Source: CAYOVG01 sp964407285 (GTDB lineage Bacteria; Desulfobacterota; Syntrophobacteria; Syntrophobacterales; Syntrophobacteraceae). From it: 16,696 nucleotides of DNA. Positions 1 to 7,297 of this stretch are shown piece after piece; the stretch's first letter is position 1, and each line of letters opens with the position of its first letter. Under the pieces are notes generated by a model that was not told where the DNA came from, did no database searches, and saw only the letters and a list, made by a program, of their open reading frames with translations. The stretch covers positions 1 to 16,696 of the forward strand of contig CAYOVG010000138.1 of assembly GCA_964407285.1 (NCBI GenBank). The letters run 5' to 3'. The position numbers were made by a program, and so were the translations under genes.

Positions 1-20
1 TTCGGGCCGGCCCCTCACCC

Positions 21-92
21 CGTCATTCCCGCATGCTTTAAGCGAAAATCCAGATCTTACGAGGCTTTCCGGCCCCCCCACTTTCGTGGGGG
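21..92. repeat. Degenerate intergenic repeat and hairpin in the gene-free left edge
   Basis: Positions 1-510 hold no convincing gene. At 21-53 the DNA resembles the common dispersed palindromic repeat whose halves read CGTCATTCCCGC and GCGGGAATCCAG. The right half here is decayed (AGCGAAAATCCAG). At 75-92 there is a perfect 7-bp hairpin, CCCCCAC-TTTC-GTGGGGG. No T-run follows, so I do not call it a terminator. The rest of 93-260 shows nothing I recognise. The resemblance to a known repeat is from memory and would need a genome-wide self-comparison. Confidence 0.3.
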
Positions 93-265
93 CGACGGTA
101 ATCGGCTTATTTGAAAGGTATTGCATTTAAATACATTCATTCGTCGGCGACCCTGCTCCAGGAATTTTTCCACCTTCGGCGAGCGTCGGGGCGCTGGAAC
201 TCCGGCGGCGGCCCGGCGCGCGGCGGCATTTCTACCCGTTTTTTTTGCTATGTTAAAAAATTCTC

Positions 266-295
266 TTGACAGAGGACCCGTTTAGAAGGCATAAA
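266..295 (+). promoter_or_regulatory. Possible secondary promoter upstream of sat
   Basis: A perfect -35 box TTGACA lies at 266-271. After an 18-nt spacer a moderate -10 match, CATAAA, lies at 290-295 (4 of 6 consensus bases). It points toward sat, about 215 nt upstream of its start. The better promoter at 370-397 lies downstream of it, so this one is at most an additional start. Confidence 0.3.
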
Positions 296-369
296 GGGCC
301 GATATCGTGCGAAGAATGTGCGTTTTAGCGCTAGCTGAATAGCAGGACGGAGCTTGAATCATTTTTCAC

Positions 370-397
370 TTGACATGGGAACGGACATATCTATAAT
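370..397 (+). promoter_or_regulatory. Consensus sigma70-type promoter of sat-aprBA1
   Basis: TTGACA at 370-375 and TATAAT at 392-397 are both exact consensus hexamers, separated by 16 nt. Transcription would start near 404, giving a 5' leader of about 107 nt before the sat ATG at 511. The leader could form a small hairpin near its 5' end (TGCAA-CTTA-TTGCA, about 403-416). No operator-like palindrome overlaps the hexamers. A promoter this close to consensus suggests high basal expression, as expected for the sulfate activation enzyme in a sulfate reducer. Confidence 0.75.
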
Positions 398-510
398 CAC
401 CTTGCAACTTATTGCACAAGCGTGGGCACGGCGAGTCGGACTATAGCTCGTGTTAATTACCTGACTTTTGGACCTCGTTGTAGAACCTTTACCAGTTAAG
501 GAGTTAAAAG

Positions 511-1743
511 ATGTCGAAGTTGGTTCCCCCACATGGAAAAGAAAAGAAGCTAAAACCTCTGTTGCTCGAGGGTGCGGCGCTGGCTGCGGAGAAAGAAAAA
601 GCCAAAACGTTGAAGCAGGTTCCGATGACATCCCGTGAGGCATCCGACCTCATCATGCTGGGGATTGGCGCTTTCACTCCTCTGGATGGTTTCATGGGCT
701 ATGACGACTGGAAGGGCGTTTGCGACAAGTACTTGATGACCGATGGCGTTTTCTGGCCCATCCCCATCACCCTTTCCGCCGACAAAGCCCTCGCCGACAG
801 CATCAACATTGGTGAAGAAGTTGCTCTCCTCGATGTCGAGAACAATGAAATCCTCGGCACCATGAAGGTCACCGAGAAGTACGCCATCGACAAGGAGCAT
901 GAGTGCAAGTCCGTATTCTGGACCACGGACGCCGCCGGCCATCCGGGCGTACAGTCGGTCATGGGCCAGAAGGAAGTGAACCTGGCGGGCCCGGTAAAGG
1001 TCATCAGCGAGAGTTTCTTCCCCTCCCAGTTCGGCGACATCTACCAGAGACCGGCCGAAGCCCGCAAGATGTTCGAGGAAAAGGGATGGCAGACCGTTGC
1101 GGCTTTGCAGCTTCGCAACCCGATGCACCGCAGCCACGAGTACCTGGCCAAGATCGCCGTTGAAGTTATGGACGGCCTCTACATCCATCAGTTGGTCGGC
1201 AAGCTGAAACCCGGCGACATTCCCGCCGACGTTCGCGTAAAAGCCATCGACGTTCTCGTAGAGAACTACTTCGTAAAGAACACGGTTATCCAGGGCGGCT
1301 ACCCGGCGGAAATGCGCTATGCCGGTCCCCGCGAAGCCCTGCTTCATGCCGTTTTCCGTCAGAACTACGGCTGTAGCCATCTGATCGTCGGCCGCGACCA
1401 TGCCGGCGTAGGCGACTACTATGGTCCCTTCGACGCTCAGAAGATATTCAACGAGATTCCCGAAGGCGCCCTGGTTCTGCAGCCTCTGAAGATCGACTGG
1501 ACCTTCCATTGCTTCAAGTGCGGCGGCATGGCCTCCATGAGAACCTGCCCCCACGGCAAGGAAGACCGTTTGCTTCTCTCCGGCACGATGGTCCGCAAGA
1601 CGCTCTCCGAAGGCGGCGAGCTGCCCGTGGAATTCTCCCGTCCGGAAGTTGTCAAGGTATTGCAGGCATACTATGCGGGCCTCACCGAGAAGGTGGAAAT
1701 CAAGCTGCATGGCGCCGCGACAGGTGATGTAAAGAAACAATAG
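511..1743 (+). CDS. sat: Sulfate adenylyltransferase (ATP sulfurylase), dissimilatory type
   Basis: This 410-residue cytoplasmic enzyme converts sulfate and ATP to adenosine 5'-phosphosulfate (APS) and pyrophosphate, the first step of sulfate reduction. The nucleotide-binding motif QLRNPMHRSH is at residues 200-209 and the second motif GRDHAG at 294-299, both hallmarks of the family. A C-x2-C-x8-C-x-H pattern (C334, C337, C346, H348) matches the structural zinc site of Sat from sulfate reducers and phototrophic sulfur oxidisers. The length is normal for a single-domain Sat without an APS kinase domain. The ATG at 511 is preceded by AAGGAG at 498-503. The gene is followed 187 nt later by aprB1 with no clear terminator between, so the three genes probably form one transcript from the promoter at 370-397. 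Confidence 0.97.
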   Translation: MSKLVPPHGKEKKLKPLLLEGAALAAEKEKAKTLKQVPMTSREASDLIMLGIGAFTPLDGFMGYDDWKGVCDKYLMTDGVFWPIPITLSADKALADSINIGEEVALLDVENNEILGTMKVTEKYAIDKEHECKSVFWTTDAAGHPGVQSVMGQKEVNLAGPVKVISESFFPSQFGDIYQRPAEARKMFEEKGWQTVAALQLRNPMHRSHEYLAKIAVEVMDGLYIHQLVGKLKPGDIPADVRVKAIDVLVENYFVKNTVIQGGYPAEMRYAGPREALLHAVFRQNYGCSHLIVGRDHAGVGDYYGPFDAQKIFNEIPEGALVLQPLKIDWTFHCFKCGGMASMRTCPHGKEDRLLLSGTMVRKTLSEGGELPVEFSRPEVVKVLQAYYAGLTEKVEIKLHGAATGDVKKQ

Positions 1744-1836
1744 TTACGCAATCTAAGTGTTTGGTGGAGGCGGCCTCCCTGCCCGGCGCGGGCGATGCCC
1801 CAATCCGGTGGAACGGGTGGCGGCCTCCTGATCGAG

Positions 1837-1846
1837 AAAGGAGGTG
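1837..1846 (+). promoter_or_regulatory. Extended Shine-Dalgarno-like element in the aprB1 leader
   Basis: AAAGGAGGTG is a 10-nt perfect complement to the 3' end of 16S rRNA, yet no start codon lies at usable distance. It sits 94 nt upstream of the aprB1 ATG. The same 10-mer, inside a 13-nt match GAAAGGAGGTGTC, occurs 92 nt upstream of aprB2 (7206-7215). aprB1 also has its own nearer site, GGGGAAAGG at 1920-1928. The element could be a ribosome standby site, a lost leader peptide, or a remnant of duplication. Confidence 0.35.
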
Positions 1847-1930
1847 TCGGTCAGGTTTCACGACAAGTATCACGCAACATTTGATGCATTGGCTGAATGA
1901 GTTCTATAACTACTTAGAAGGGGAAAGGCT

Positions 1931-2377
1931 ATGCCAAGTTATGTAATGACCGAGAAGTGTGATGGATGCAAGGGACAGGATAAAACCGCTTGCATGTATA
2001 TATGCCCCAACGACCTGATGATGCTCGACAAAGAGAGAATGAAGGGCTACAACCAGGAACCCAATTACTGCTGGGAATGCTACTGCTGCGTAAAGATCTG
2101 CCCGCAGCAGGCAATGGATGTCAGGGGCTATGCGGACTTCATGCCTCTCGGCGCTTCCTCCACTCCTCTTCGCGGTTCCGAAGACATTATGTGGACCATC
2201 AAGTTCCGCGATGGAAGAGTCAAAAGGTTCAAGTACCCCACCAGAACGACGCCCGAGGGTTCCATTAAGCCGTTCGACGGATTCCCCGAGGCAAATCCTG
2301 CTGATTTGAACAATCAGTACCTCCTGGGAGAACCCGCCATCATGGGCGTGACCGAACTCTGCGTAAACAAGAAATAA
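1931..2377 (+). CDS. aprB: Adenylylsulfate reductase beta subunit, copy 1
   Basis: This is the 148-residue iron-sulfur subunit of dissimilatory APS reductase, which feeds two electrons to the FAD in AprA. Two ferredoxin-type [4Fe-4S] sites are visible: C10, C13, C21, C25 and C47, C50, C53, C57. The long C-x7-C spacing in the first is typical of AprB. Trp48, just after C47, is the position known in the archaeal structure as part of the electron path between clusters. An additional Cys52 lies between cluster ligands, where copy 2 has Asn. The first 100 residues are about 80% identical to copy 2 by hand count, and the C-terminal tail, which wraps around AprA in known structures, is unrelated in detail. 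It starts at ATG 1931 and ends 13 nt before aprA1, so the two are translated together. Confidence 0.95.
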   Translation: MPSYVMTEKCDGCKGQDKTACMYICPNDLMMLDKERMKGYNQEPNYCWECYCCVKICPQQAMDVRGYADFMPLGASSTPLRGSEDIMWTIKFRDGRVKRFKYPTRTTPEGSIKPFDGFPEANPADLNNQYLLGEPAIMGVTELCVNKK

Positions 2378-2390
2378 GGGAGATTTGAAA

Positions 2391-4310
2391 ATGATAGATT
2401 TCGCTACAGAAATTGTCGAAACTGACGTATTGATCCTTGGTGGGGGTATGTCCGGCTGTGGCGCAGCGGTAGAAGCTTCTTATTGGGCAAAGCCGCTCGG
2501 ATTGAAAGTGACGCTGGTTGACAAGGCCGCCATCGACAGAAGCGGTCCCGTTGCAATGGGTCTTTCCGCCATCAACACCTACATGGGTTTGGACGGCAAA
2601 GTAACCATGAATCCCCGCAAGCCCGAAAGGTTTGTCGAGTACGTAACGAACGACCAGATGGGTCTTATGAGACAGGACCTGGTGTATGATGTCGCACGCC
2701 ACGTCGATTCGTCCGTAAAGCATTTCGACAAGTGGGGCCTTCCCATTTGGAAAGATGAGAACGGCAATTACGTAAAGTCGGGTGAATGGCAGGTCATGAT
2801 CGCCGGTGAAAGCTACAAGATCCTCGTAGCCGAAGCCGCAAAGTCCGCCATCGGCGCCCTGGGCGACAAGGGCCAGATCCTTGAGAGAGTCATGATCACG
2901 CATCTGCTCAAGGACGAGAAGGAAACCGACAGAATCGCCGGCGCGGTAGGCTTCAGCGTACGTGAGAACAAGTACTATGTTTTCAAGTCCAAGGTGACGA
3001 TCGCTCTGATGGGTGGCGCGGTTCACGTTTTCCGTCCGAGATCCCAGGGTGAAGCTTTCGGTCGTTCCTGGATGCCTCCGTTCGTCAACGGTTCGGTTTA
3101 CGCTCTGGTCCTCCAGGCCGGCGGCGAGCTGACCCAGATGGACAACACGTTCGTTCCTCCGCGCTTCAAGGATTCTTACGGCCCGGTAGGCACCTTCTTC
3201 CTGCTCTTCAAGACCCCCGCTCTGAACGCCGAAGGCGGTTCCTATGTTGGTGGGTATCCCGAAGAACTGAAGACCTGGGATCCGTACTCAAGCGCCAAGC
3301 CCTGCCCGACCCCGATGAGAAACTACGAAATGATTCTCTGCGCAAAAGAAGGCAAGATCCCCTTCCTGATGCATACGGAGAAGGTAGTTGAAAGGTTCAA
3401 GCAGGAAATTTCCGATCCGAAGGAACTGAAGAAGAAGATCAAGTCGTACGAGAGTGAAGCCTGGGAAGACTTCCTCGACATGACGATCGCAGGCGCCACG
3501 AACTGGGCTGCTCACAACGTCGATCCTCTGGAGAAACCGATGGAACTCCAGATGTCCGACTCCGTGTTCATCGGTTCGCATGCCTGCTCCTGCGGCGCCT
3601 GGGTTTGCGGCGCCGAGGACCTTATGCCTGCACAGTTCAAGGAAACTTTCCCCGCACAGTACAACTGCATGACGACCGTTAAGGGTCTGTTCACGGCAGG
3701 CTGCGGCGTGGGCGCCTGTGCTCATAAGTTCTCCAGCGGCTCGCATGTTCAGGGCAGGATCGTAGGTAAGTCCGTTGTTCGTTTCGCTAACGACAGCAAG
3801 GACTTCGTACCGACGGTTTCCGACGCCACGATCGCCAAGTACAAAGAAATCGTGTTCAAGCCTCTGGCAACCTTCGAGGCCAACAAAGATTTCACCACGA
3901 CGCCGGAAGTCAACCCGAACTACATCTCCCCCCATAACTTCCTGTTCAGACTCCAGAAGATCATGGGTGAGTATGCTGGTGGCTGGGAGACCCTGTACGG
4001 CACGTCCGACAAGCTGCTCGAGACCGGTATCTGGAAGCTCGGTTTCCTCGGCGAGGATATTGACAAACTCGCCGCCAAGGATCTTCATGAGCTCATGAGG
4101 GCCTGGGAATCCGTTCACAGATACTATGTAGGCGAAGCTTGCGCAAGGACCCGTCTGGCTCGCAAAGAGTCCAGGTGGCCTGGTTACTACTACAAGTACG
4201 ACTATCTGAAGCTCGATGATGCAAATCAGAGAAACTTCCTCAACGTGAAGTTCAACGCTGAGACGAAGGAATGGACCGTATTCCCGCGTCCGATGATCGA
4301 CATCATCTAG
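2391..4310 (+). CDS. aprA: Adenylylsulfate reductase alpha subunit, copy 1 (divergent paralogue)
   Basis: This 639-residue FAD subunit reduces APS to sulfite and AMP. I start it at ATG 2391, eight nt after AAGGGAG (2376-2382), not at the TTG two codons earlier. The N-terminal dinucleotide-binding motif GGGMSGCGAA is at 17-26. The arginine and histidine that contact substrate in the Archaeoglobus enzyme appear conserved as R258 (VPPRFKDSYGPVG) and H397 (IGSHACSCGAW). Compared with copy 2 it carries extra cysteines at C399, C401, C438 and C443. The motif AGDGAGASSHKF of copy 2 reads AGCGVGACAHKF here, so an Asp is replaced by Cys near the flavin. The stretch PPWNAGST of copy 2 reads PPFVNGSV. 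The block from WGLPIW (residue 115) through ILERV is 37 of 53 identical to copy 2 by hand count. It probably forms a complex with AprB1. A strong terminator follows. Whether its activity is the ordinary one is open. Confidence 0.93.
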   Translation: MIDFATEIVETDVLILGGGMSGCGAAVEASYWAKPLGLKVTLVDKAAIDRSGPVAMGLSAINTYMGLDGKVTMNPRKPERFVEYVTNDQMGLMRQDLVYDVARHVDSSVKHFDKWGLPIWKDENGNYVKSGEWQVMIAGESYKILVAEAAKSAIGALGDKGQILERVMITHLLKDEKETDRIAGAVGFSVRENKYYVFKSKVTIALMGGAVHVFRPRSQGEAFGRSWMPPFVNGSVYALVLQAGGELTQMDNTFVPPRFKDSYGPVGTFFLLFKTPALNAEGGSYVGGYPEELKTWDPYSSAKPCPTPMRNYEMILCAKEGKIPFLMHTEKVVERFKQEISDPKELKKKIKSYESEAWEDFLDMTIAGATNWAAHNVDPLEKPMELQMSDSVFIGSHACSCGAWVCGAEDLMPAQFKETFPAQYNCMTTVKGLFTAGCGVGACAHKFSSGSHVQGRIVGKSVVRFANDSKDFVPTVSDATIAKYKEIVFKPLATFEANKDFTTTPEVNPNYISPHNFLFRLQKIMGEYAGGWETLYGTSDKLLETGIWKLGFLGEDIDKLAAKDLHELMRAWESVHRYYVGEACARTRLARKESRWPGYYYKYDYLKLDDANQRNFLNVKFNAETKEWTVFPRPMIDII

Positions 4311-4342
4311 TTTTAGCCTGGAAGTTCCGTAGTATCTAAAAG

Positions 4343-4374
4343 GGGGCGGCCTTAGGGCCGCCCCTCGAATTTTT
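4343..4374 (+). terminator. Rho-independent terminator after aprA1
   Basis: A perfect 9-bp stem, GGGGCGGCC at 4343-4351 and GGCCGCCCC at 4356-4364, closes a 4-nt loop and is followed by TTTTT at 4370-4374. It lies 33 nt after the aprA1 stop and should end the sat-aprBA1 transcript. An A-run on the left side could allow weaker termination from the other strand. Confidence 0.85.
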
Positions 4375-4531
4375 GTCGGCTCGCGTAAACTCCGGGTTGC
4401 CCTTCCGTTCGAGCCGGCGTATTGAACCACGGTTAGTACGCCCCAATCCTTATACGCGCCGACAGGTTTTTGATGGAAGAGCCATCAGGGTGATTTGAAG
4501 CTCACTCGTTTCAAGAAATGCGAGAAATTCT

Positions 4532-5299
4532 ATGACGGAAAGACAAGACAAGAAACTCCTGTTCGCCTGGGACGACGAATTCCAGTTCTCGTGCCATAAA
4601 GGGCTCGCCTGCTATAATTCGTGCTGCCGTGATATAAACATCTTCCTCACACCCTACGACGTGCTCAGGATGAGAAGGGCCACCGGGTTACCCTCCGAAG
4701 AATTCCTGCAGAAATATACCGACAAGTACTTGGGCGAGGAGGGACTGCCCCTGGTCGTGCTCAAACTGAATGAAGATGCCGGCAAGACGTGCCCCTTTGT
4801 TTCACCCGATGGATGCAGCATATACCAGGACAGGCCATGGTCCTGCAGAATGTATCCCGTGTTCCCGACCAGCGCCGAGGAAGAAGAGTTCCTGATCGAG
4901 GGGAAATCCGACTGCCACGGCTTCAGAGAAGACAATCGATCGACGGTGCGAGAGTGGAAGAGGGACCAGGGCATCGATATTTACGATAAGATGAATGATG
5001 GCTACAAAAAGATTACCCGCCATGACTTCTTCCAGAACGGCAATACGCTGACTTCCGTTCAACCGCGGGTGGTTTATATGGCATGTTACGACCTCGACGC
5101 CTTCAAGAAATTTCTCTTTGGAACCAAGTTTTTTCAGATCTACGACGTGGAGCAAGAGGTCGTCGAGAAAATGAGAAACGACGACGAGGAACTGTTGAGC
5201 TTCGGTTATCTCTGGGTAAGGTTCAACCTTTTCTCGGAAGCTACTATAAGGGTCAAGGATAAGGACATGGACAAACTGATGCAATCCAGGAAAGAATAG
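4532..5299 (+). CDS. YkgJ-type cysteine-cluster protein, type A, cassette 1
   Basis: This 255-residue soluble protein belongs to the YkgJ / PF03692 family, described only as putative zinc- or iron-chelating. Visible ligand candidates are C21, C27, C31, C32 (C-x5-C-x3-CC), then C87, C95 and C105 in a CPFVSPDGC...DRPWSCRMYP segment, and C128 before HGF. The region LTPYDVLRMRR (39-49) is shared by all four paralogues in the window. The last 80 residues hold a conserved helical-looking block, VYMACYDLDAFKKFLF and onward, absent from small YkgJ proteins of about 110 residues. It is closest to the 11368-12099 gene: both read FQF-x-C near the N-terminus and CCRD followed by LTPYDVLR. It has no signal peptide or membrane segment. 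The ATG at 4532 has only a weak GAGAAA ribosome site, and I see no clear promoter after the terminator at 4343-4374. Molecular function is unknown. Confidence 0.8.
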   Translation: MTERQDKKLLFAWDDEFQFSCHKGLACYNSCCRDINIFLTPYDVLRMRRATGLPSEEFLQKYTDKYLGEEGLPLVVLKLNEDAGKTCPFVSPDGCSIYQDRPWSCRMYPVFPTSAEEEEFLIEGKSDCHGFREDNRSTVREWKRDQGIDIYDKMNDGYKKITRHDFFQNGNTLTSVQPRVVYMACYDLDAFKKFLFGTKFFQIYDVEQEVVEKMRNDDEELLSFGYLWVRFNLFSEATIRVKDKDMDKLMQSRKE

Positions 5300-5704
5300 C
5301 GTCTCCTCCTTACCCCTTTTCTTCTTTCGGAAGATAGCTGTTAACCGCAACGTATCTTAGGCCTCATCTCCGATTTTGATAGCGAACCGGGGGCCTGGCG
5401 GCGCCTTCCTTCATGGTCGCCGACGCTCCCCGGGATGATATATCCGGGTGCTTCCCCGCCTGTTCTCCGGTCGGGAAGCGCTCCTTCAAAAAAAGTCTCT
5501 CATCAAAACTAAAGACATTGCCATTTCTCTTTCGTATGGTTAAGCTGAAAAACCGATTTCAATTTCAATAGTAAAATCGGCGGAAAAGGCGGAATGCCCG
5601 CCTCGTGGAATTGTTGAGCGGCCGTAATAGCAGGCCTGCTGCGCCCTCGTCTCCTTCGAGAAGAATAGCTCATATACGTGTAAAAGGAATTAAAGGATCA
5701 AGTC
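5300..5704. other. 405-nt gene-free spacer with hairpins
   Basis: No coding frame looks real here. An inverted repeat CCGATTT / AAATCGG lies at 5553-5559 and 5574-5580 around a 14-nt AT-rich loop. A short hairpin GGCGG-AATGC-CCGCC lies at about 5590-5604. Neither is followed by a T-run. The promoter of the following YkgJ gene presumably lies here, but no good hexamer pair is visible. Confidence 0.3.
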
Positions 5705-6502
5705 ATGCTGCCAAGTACAAAGTATGTAGAGCCCGTTGAGCGTACAAAGGAATCAAAGTTCAGGTTCACGTGCAATAAGGATGTTCCCTGCTTCAATAAA
5801 TGCTGCAAACATACCGAAATGCTTTTGACTCCTTATGATGTCGTAAGAATGAGAAAGAGGCTCGGACTTTCCTCGAAAGAATTTCTCGAGAAATACACTC
5901 ATATCCATATCGACGAGAAGTCTTCGCATCCTTTCGCGGTACTCAGGATGCTGGACGAGGAAGACGGGAGATGCCCGTTCGTTACGCCCGACGGGTGCAG
6001 TATTTACGAGGACAGGCCCGCCAACTGCCGGTATTATCCGGTGGGCAAGGGCATCATGGTGAAGGACTCCCCGACCGGACCGGGCCCCGTGGATTTCTTT
6101 TTCTTCATCAGGGAACCGAACTGCCGTGGTTACGAAGGCGAGAAGGAATGGACTATCGAAGCCTGGAGGAGCAACCAGGGGGTAGATCATTACGACGAAA
6201 TGAACAAGGAGTGGCAGGAAATACAGCTGAGAAGAGACAATCCCGGCATGCCCAAGCTCGACCAAAACAAGCAGTCCTTGATTTATATGGCAAGTTATGA
6301 TTTGGACAAATTCAGGCAGTTCGTTTTCGAGAGCAAATTCCTCGATGTTTTCGATCTCGATAGTGAAGAGATCGAGAAATTGCGGACCGACGACATCGCA
6401 TTGATGAAGTTCGGCTTCAAATATCTGAAATATGTCCTGATGCTGGAAGAGACACTGAAGATCAAGCAGGAGCATCTCAAGCAGGCAAGTCCTGCAAAGT
6501 AG
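5705..6502 (+). CDS. YkgJ-type cysteine-cluster protein, type B, cassette 1
   Basis: This 265-residue soluble protein has the same architecture as the gene before it. The cysteine candidates are C23, C29, C33, C34, then C90, C98 and C108 in CPFVTPDGCSIYEDRPANC, and C140 before RGY. It differs from type A by a longer segment between C108 and C140, including an FFFFI strand, followed by EWTIEAWRSNQGVDHY. The same segment recurs in the 12147-12962 gene (LWTIAKWIDDQGLAPY), so those two form the type B pair. The C-terminal block YMASYDLDKFRQFVFESKFL is shared with all four. The ATG at 5705 follows AAAGGA (5692-5697) at 7 nt. It lies 405 nt after the type A gene and ends before a terminator, so it may be its own transcript. 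Function is unknown. Proposed roles beside APS reductase are Fe-S or metal handling, or electron transfer. Confidence 0.8.
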   Translation: MLPSTKYVEPVERTKESKFRFTCNKDVPCFNKCCKHTEMLLTPYDVVRMRKRLGLSSKEFLEKYTHIHIDEKSSHPFAVLRMLDEEDGRCPFVTPDGCSIYEDRPANCRYYPVGKGIMVKDSPTGPGPVDFFFFIREPNCRGYEGEKEWTIEAWRSNQGVDHYDEMNKEWQEIQLRRDNPGMPKLDQNKQSLIYMASYDLDKFRQFVFESKFLDVFDLDSEEIEKLRTDDIALMKFGFKYLKYVLMLEETLKIKQEHLKQASPAK

Positions 6503-6575
6503 AGTTACCGTACCCATCCGGACGGCAGGACCATGCGGGTGAGCCGCCGAGCACCGGGATGAGGCATGAGGGAGG

Positions 6576-6608
6576 GGCAGAGCTTTTCGGTTCTGCCTTT
6601 CTCTTTTC
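6576..6608 (+). terminator. Rho-independent terminator after YkgJ type B, cassette 1
   Basis: The stem GGCAGAGC (6576-6583) pairs with GTTCTGCC (6590-6597), eight pairs including one G-T, around loop TTTTCG. It is followed by the T-rich TTTCTCTTTT (6598-6607). It lies 74 nt past the stop codon of the preceding gene. Confidence 0.7.
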
Positions 6609-6729
6609 TACCCCTTTTCAGTATTTGATATCGGCATTTCGGCAAGCCGGGGTTTCATCCCCGACCGGCCTCATGTTCGGAACGAAACCACGCCCTACCG
6701 ATCAAGTCTTCCATTTCGAACTGCCTTCG

Positions 6730-6757
6730 TTGACAATATCCAGTCAGTACTTATACT
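6730..6757 (+). promoter_or_regulatory. Near-consensus sigma70-type promoter upstream of aprBA2
   Basis: TTGACA at 6730-6735 and TATACT at 6752-6757 are separated by 16 nt, the same spacing as the sat promoter. The hexamers match 12 of 12 and 11 of 12 consensus bases, for 370-397 and this one respectively. Transcription would begin near 6764, leaving an untranslated leader of about 534 nt before aprB2. Confidence 0.65.
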
Positions 6758-7297
6758 TAGATCCATGAAAATTGGGAGTCGCTCATCCGGTGCAGTGGCG
6801 CTGCAGGTCCGGGAGTTCGCCGTTTCCATTCGATTCCGACGAGACGGCAATCATGAAGGCCACGCTGGAAGGTCGTCACGAATCCCGTGCCATTTCCCCG
6901 AAGATCATTGGCTAAAGACAAGGTTTCACTTCATCGCTCCGTGGTCGTGAGATCGAGATTTCGATCCGGCGAGGCGGAAAGCTCGCTCCATCATTTCTTC
7001 ATTCCGCAGCCTGCGGCCACAGACAGCTATAGAGCCCCTCCCGGCTCCGTCTTCGGAAAGAAAGCCGCCTTTATGAATTGTCCGCTGTTTCCCGGCGCAT
7101 CAAGCCCCGCCACCGAACAGGGGCGCTCACTTCGCTCGGCGCGAACGGTATGTCCCAACCCTCATGTTCGTTAACCATTGCTGCTCCAGGAATCATGCGA
7201 CTTGGAAAGGAGGTGTCAGCCCGGCTTATGGCGTGAAGTTGACCGTAATCGAGAAGCAGATCGATACTCAATTGCCGACTCTTTAGGAGGTACAAAC
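6758..7297 (+). other. Long gene-free leader of aprB2-aprA2
   Basis: No frame in this stretch has a supported ribosome site and a credible protein. A compact hairpin CCGCA-GCC-TGCGG lies near 7005-7018. The 10-nt anti-16S match AAAGGAGGTG at 7206-7215 lies 92 nt before the aprB2 start, as in copy 1. After it comes ATG GCG TGA (7228-7236), a start codon followed by one codon and a stop, 12 nt downstream. The length is unusual for a housekeeping metabolic operon and could host regulation. I recognise no known riboswitch. Confidence 0.35.

Noticed and set aside
550..1740. A 396-codon minus-strand frame over sat
   Set aside because: It is antisense to sat, has no ribosome site, and consists of low-complexity shadow translation.
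1744..1830. Possible terminator between sat and aprB1
   Set aside because: Short GC-rich self-complementary pieces (GGAGG-CGG-CCTCC) and a direct repeat GGCGGCCTCC occur, but no T-run follows, so read-through into aprB1 is more likely.
1884..1946. Twenty-codon possible leader peptide overlapping the aprB1 start
   Set aside because: It has no Shine-Dalgarno site at proper distance and there is no equivalent before aprB2.
3288..4430. A 380-codon minus-strand frame over the end of aprA1
   Set aside because: It is a shadow frame of aprA1 and also runs through the terminator hairpin at 4343-4374.
6765..6950. Sixty-one-codon frame starting almost at the predicted transcript start
   Set aside because: It would have to be leaderless, and the translation is a low-complexity arginine/histidine-rich peptide with no family resemblance.
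7178..7297. Longer N-terminus for AprB2
   Set aside because: The upstream codons do not resemble AprB, whereas ATG 7298 has an ideal TAGGAGGT site and gives the family N-terminus MPSYV.
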